DNA of 14,694 bases, taken from an uncultured Lysobacteraceae bacterium. GTDB lineage: Bacteria > Pseudomonadota > Gammaproteobacteria > Xanthomonadales > Rhodanobacteraceae. This document shows, in pieces, positions 13,149-14,694 of the stretch (positions are counted from its first letter, which is position 1; each line of letters begins with the position of its first letter). A program made the position numbers and the translations under genes. The stretch is from NCBI GenBank assembly GCA_946482585.1, contig CAMLSI010000077.1:1-14694 (forward strand), written 5' to 3'. The notes beneath the pieces were generated by a model. The model did not search any database. It worked only from the letters and a program-made list of their open reading frames with translations, and had not been told where the DNA came from.

Positions 13149-14693
13149 TCAGTCGGCGAGCAGGCCGCGGTTGCGCAGGAACGCCAGCACCTGATTCGCG
13201 ATCGCGCCCGGATCGGCCGCGCTCGTATCGAACGCGAGCTCCGGATGCTTCGGCACTTCGTACGGATCGCTGACGCCGGTGAATTGCGGGATCTTGCCCG
13301 CGCGTGCCTGCGCGTAGAGCCCCTTGCGGTCGCGACTCTCGCAGACTTCGATCGGCGTCGACACGTAGATCTCGACGAACGCGCCGTGCTGCTCGACGAG
13401 ACGGCGGATCTCCGCACGCGTTTCCGCATACGGCGCGATCGGCGCGCAGATCGCGATGCCGCCATGGCGCACGATCTCGCTGGCGACCCAGCCGATGCGC
13501 GTGACGTTGGCGATGCGGTCCTCGCGGGAGAAGCCGAGTCCCTTCGACAGGTTCTTGCGTACCTCGTCGCCGTCGAGCAGCGTGATCGGACGGCTGGACC
13601 GTTCCAGCAGTTTCGCGATGACGGCTTCGGCGAGCGTGGACTTGCCCGAGCCCGACAGACCCGTGAACAGCAGCGCGACGCCCTTGTTCGCGCCGGCCGG
13701 ATAGCGTTCGCGCAGGATGTCGACGACTTCGGGGAACGTGAACCAGGCCGGGATGTCCTCGCCGCTCACGAGGCGGCGGCGCAGCTCCGTGCCGGAGATG
13801 TCGCGAACCTCGTCGTCCTTCTGCACCTCGTTCGACGGCACGTAGGTATCGCGGTTCGCGACATAGACCATGGCCGGGAACGGGACGGCGCGGATGCCGA
13901 TTTCCTGCTGATGGCGCGCGAGCAGCTCCTGCGCGGCGAACGGATCGTAGAACGGCTTGCCGTTGGAGTCGTTGCCGGGACCGGCGTGATCGCGGCCGAT
14001 GATGAAATGCGACGCACCGTAGTTCTTGCGGATGATCGCGTGCCACACCGCTTCGCGCGGTCCGCCCATGCGCATGGCCAGCGGCAGCAGCGACAGCGTC
14101 GCATCGTTGCGCGGATAGTGCCGGAGCAGCGCGCGATAGCAGCGAACGCGCGTGAAGTGATCGACATCGCCGGGCTTGGTGCGGCCGACGGCCGGCTGGA
14201 TCAGGAGCTTCGCGCCGACCTGCTCGGCCGCGCGCAGGGTCAGCTCGCGGTGCGCGCGGTGCATGGGATTGCGCGTCTGGAACGCGACGATGGTGCTCCA
14301 GCCCAGGCGCGCGAAGGTTTCGCGCAGGCGCCGCGGCGAATCGCGCAGTTCGGCGAAATCGTAGTGCTGCGGCGGCTGGATGCCGCGCAAGGTGCCGCCG
14401 AGATAGACCGGATGGCTGCGCTGCAGGTCGGCGACGCCGGGATGGGCCGCATCGGTGGTGCCGAACACTTCGCGCGCTTCGACGAGCTTGTCCGGAAAAT
14501 AGATGTCCTCGACGGTGAGCACTGCGAGCGGCACGCCCTGCGAATCGCGCAGCGCGATGTCGCTGCCGGCCTGGATGCTCGCCGCGAACGATTCGCTGAC
14601 GTCGAGCGTGATCGGGATCGGCCACAACGTGCCGTCGGCGAGACGCATCTCGCGCACGACGCGGTCGTAGTCGCGCCGTGTGAGGAATCCGGT
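13149..14693 (-). CDS. Bifunctional sulfate adenylyltransferase / adenylylsulfate kinase, 5' end outside window
   Basis: The last 515 or so residues of a fused ATP sulfurylase and APS kinase, which turns sulfate + ATP into APS and then PAPS for sulfate assimilation or sulfation. The frame stays open to the right edge (GFLTRRDYDRVVREMRLADG), so the GTG at 14657 is internal. Counting from that GTG: sulfurylase motifs QTRNPMHRAH at 127-136 (the HxxH nucleotide-binding signature) and GRDHAGPG at 221-228; after a linker, the kinase with P-loop GLSGSGKST at 333-341, DGDEVR at 362-367, FSREDR at 376-381, IAPYAETR and the SDPYEVP lid region near the end. All key residues are present, so both activities are expected. 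It is the homo-oligomeric Sat type with CysC at the C-terminus, unlike CysD/CysNC. The full protein would be about 570 residues, so some 50-60 are missing. No overlap with neighbours. Confidence 0.95.
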   Translation of the reverse strand, partial: TGFLTRRDYDRVVREMRLADGTLWPIPITLDVSESFAASIQAGSDIALRDSQGVPLAVLTVEDIYFPDKLVEAREVFGTTDAAHPGVADLQRSHPVYLGGTLRGIQPPQHYDFAELRDSPRRLRETFARLGWSTIVAFQTRNPMHRAHRELTLRAAEQVGAKLLIQPAVGRTKPGDVDHFTRVRCYRALLRHYPRNDATLSLLPLAMRMGGPREAVWHAIIRKNYGASHFIIGRDHAGPGNDSNGKPFYDPFAAQELLARHQQEIGIRAVPFPAMVYVANRDTYVPSNEVQKDDEVRDISGTELRRRLVSGEDIPAWFTFPEVVDILRERYPAGANKGVALLFTGLSGSGKSTLAEAVIAKLLERSSRPITLLDGDEVRKNLSKGLGFSREDRIANVTRIGWVASEIVRHGGIAICAPIAPYAETRAEIRRLVEQHGAFVEIYVSTPIEVCESRDRKGLYAQARAGKIPQFTGVSDPYEVPKHPELAFDTSAADPGAIANQVLAFLRNRGLLAD

Positions 14694-14694
14694 C

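Overview
The window is a high-GC bacterial segment with strong G/C bias at third codon positions. A DUF4124-type secreted protein, a fused ATP sulfurylase/APS kinase and an Rhs/lipase polymorphic-toxin locus suggest a high-GC proteobacterium. A gammaproteobacterium of the Lysobacterales (Xanthomonadales) type is my best guess, but this is inference and no marker gene is present. I see no rRNA, tRNA, CRISPR array or insertion sequence.

Left part, plus strand (1-6077): two consecutive toxin/antidote modules, probably cargo of a type VI secretion system. The first is the C-terminal part of a GHSLGGG lipase (its start lies left of the window) followed with no gap by an ankyrin-repeat protein with an export signal, the likely immunity protein. 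The second is a 1368-residue Rhs/YD-repeat protein whose cage ends in the usual DPxGL boundary and carries an AHH-type HNH nuclease as its variable C-terminal toxin. Eight bases later comes a small acidic cytosolic protein of unrecognised family, the likely nuclease immunity protein. No VgrG, PAAR or structural type VI gene is in view.

Middle (6078-10399): about 600 bases without a convincing gene, holding a terminator-like hairpin, and then a 1198-residue exported protein. This has a Sec-type signal peptide, an all-helical middle and a C-terminal RTX-like beta-roll. Twenty-four consecutive 18-residue units in the roll keep almost perfect register and have a phenylalanine at the same position in 23 of them. 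A clean bidirectional terminator separates it from the convergent minus-strand genes.

Right part, minus strand (10400-14694): a small cysteine-containing lipoprotein; a 229-residue protein of unknown family with a short, possibly frameshifted reading frame downstream of it and two tandem terminators; a secreted DUF4124 protein with two copies of its Cys motif; and the 3' part of a bifunctional sat/cysC gene for sulfate activation (PAPS synthesis), whose start lies beyond the right edge. These genes have their own ribosome binding sites and mostly separate spacing, so they look like independent housekeeping or accessory units rather than one operon.
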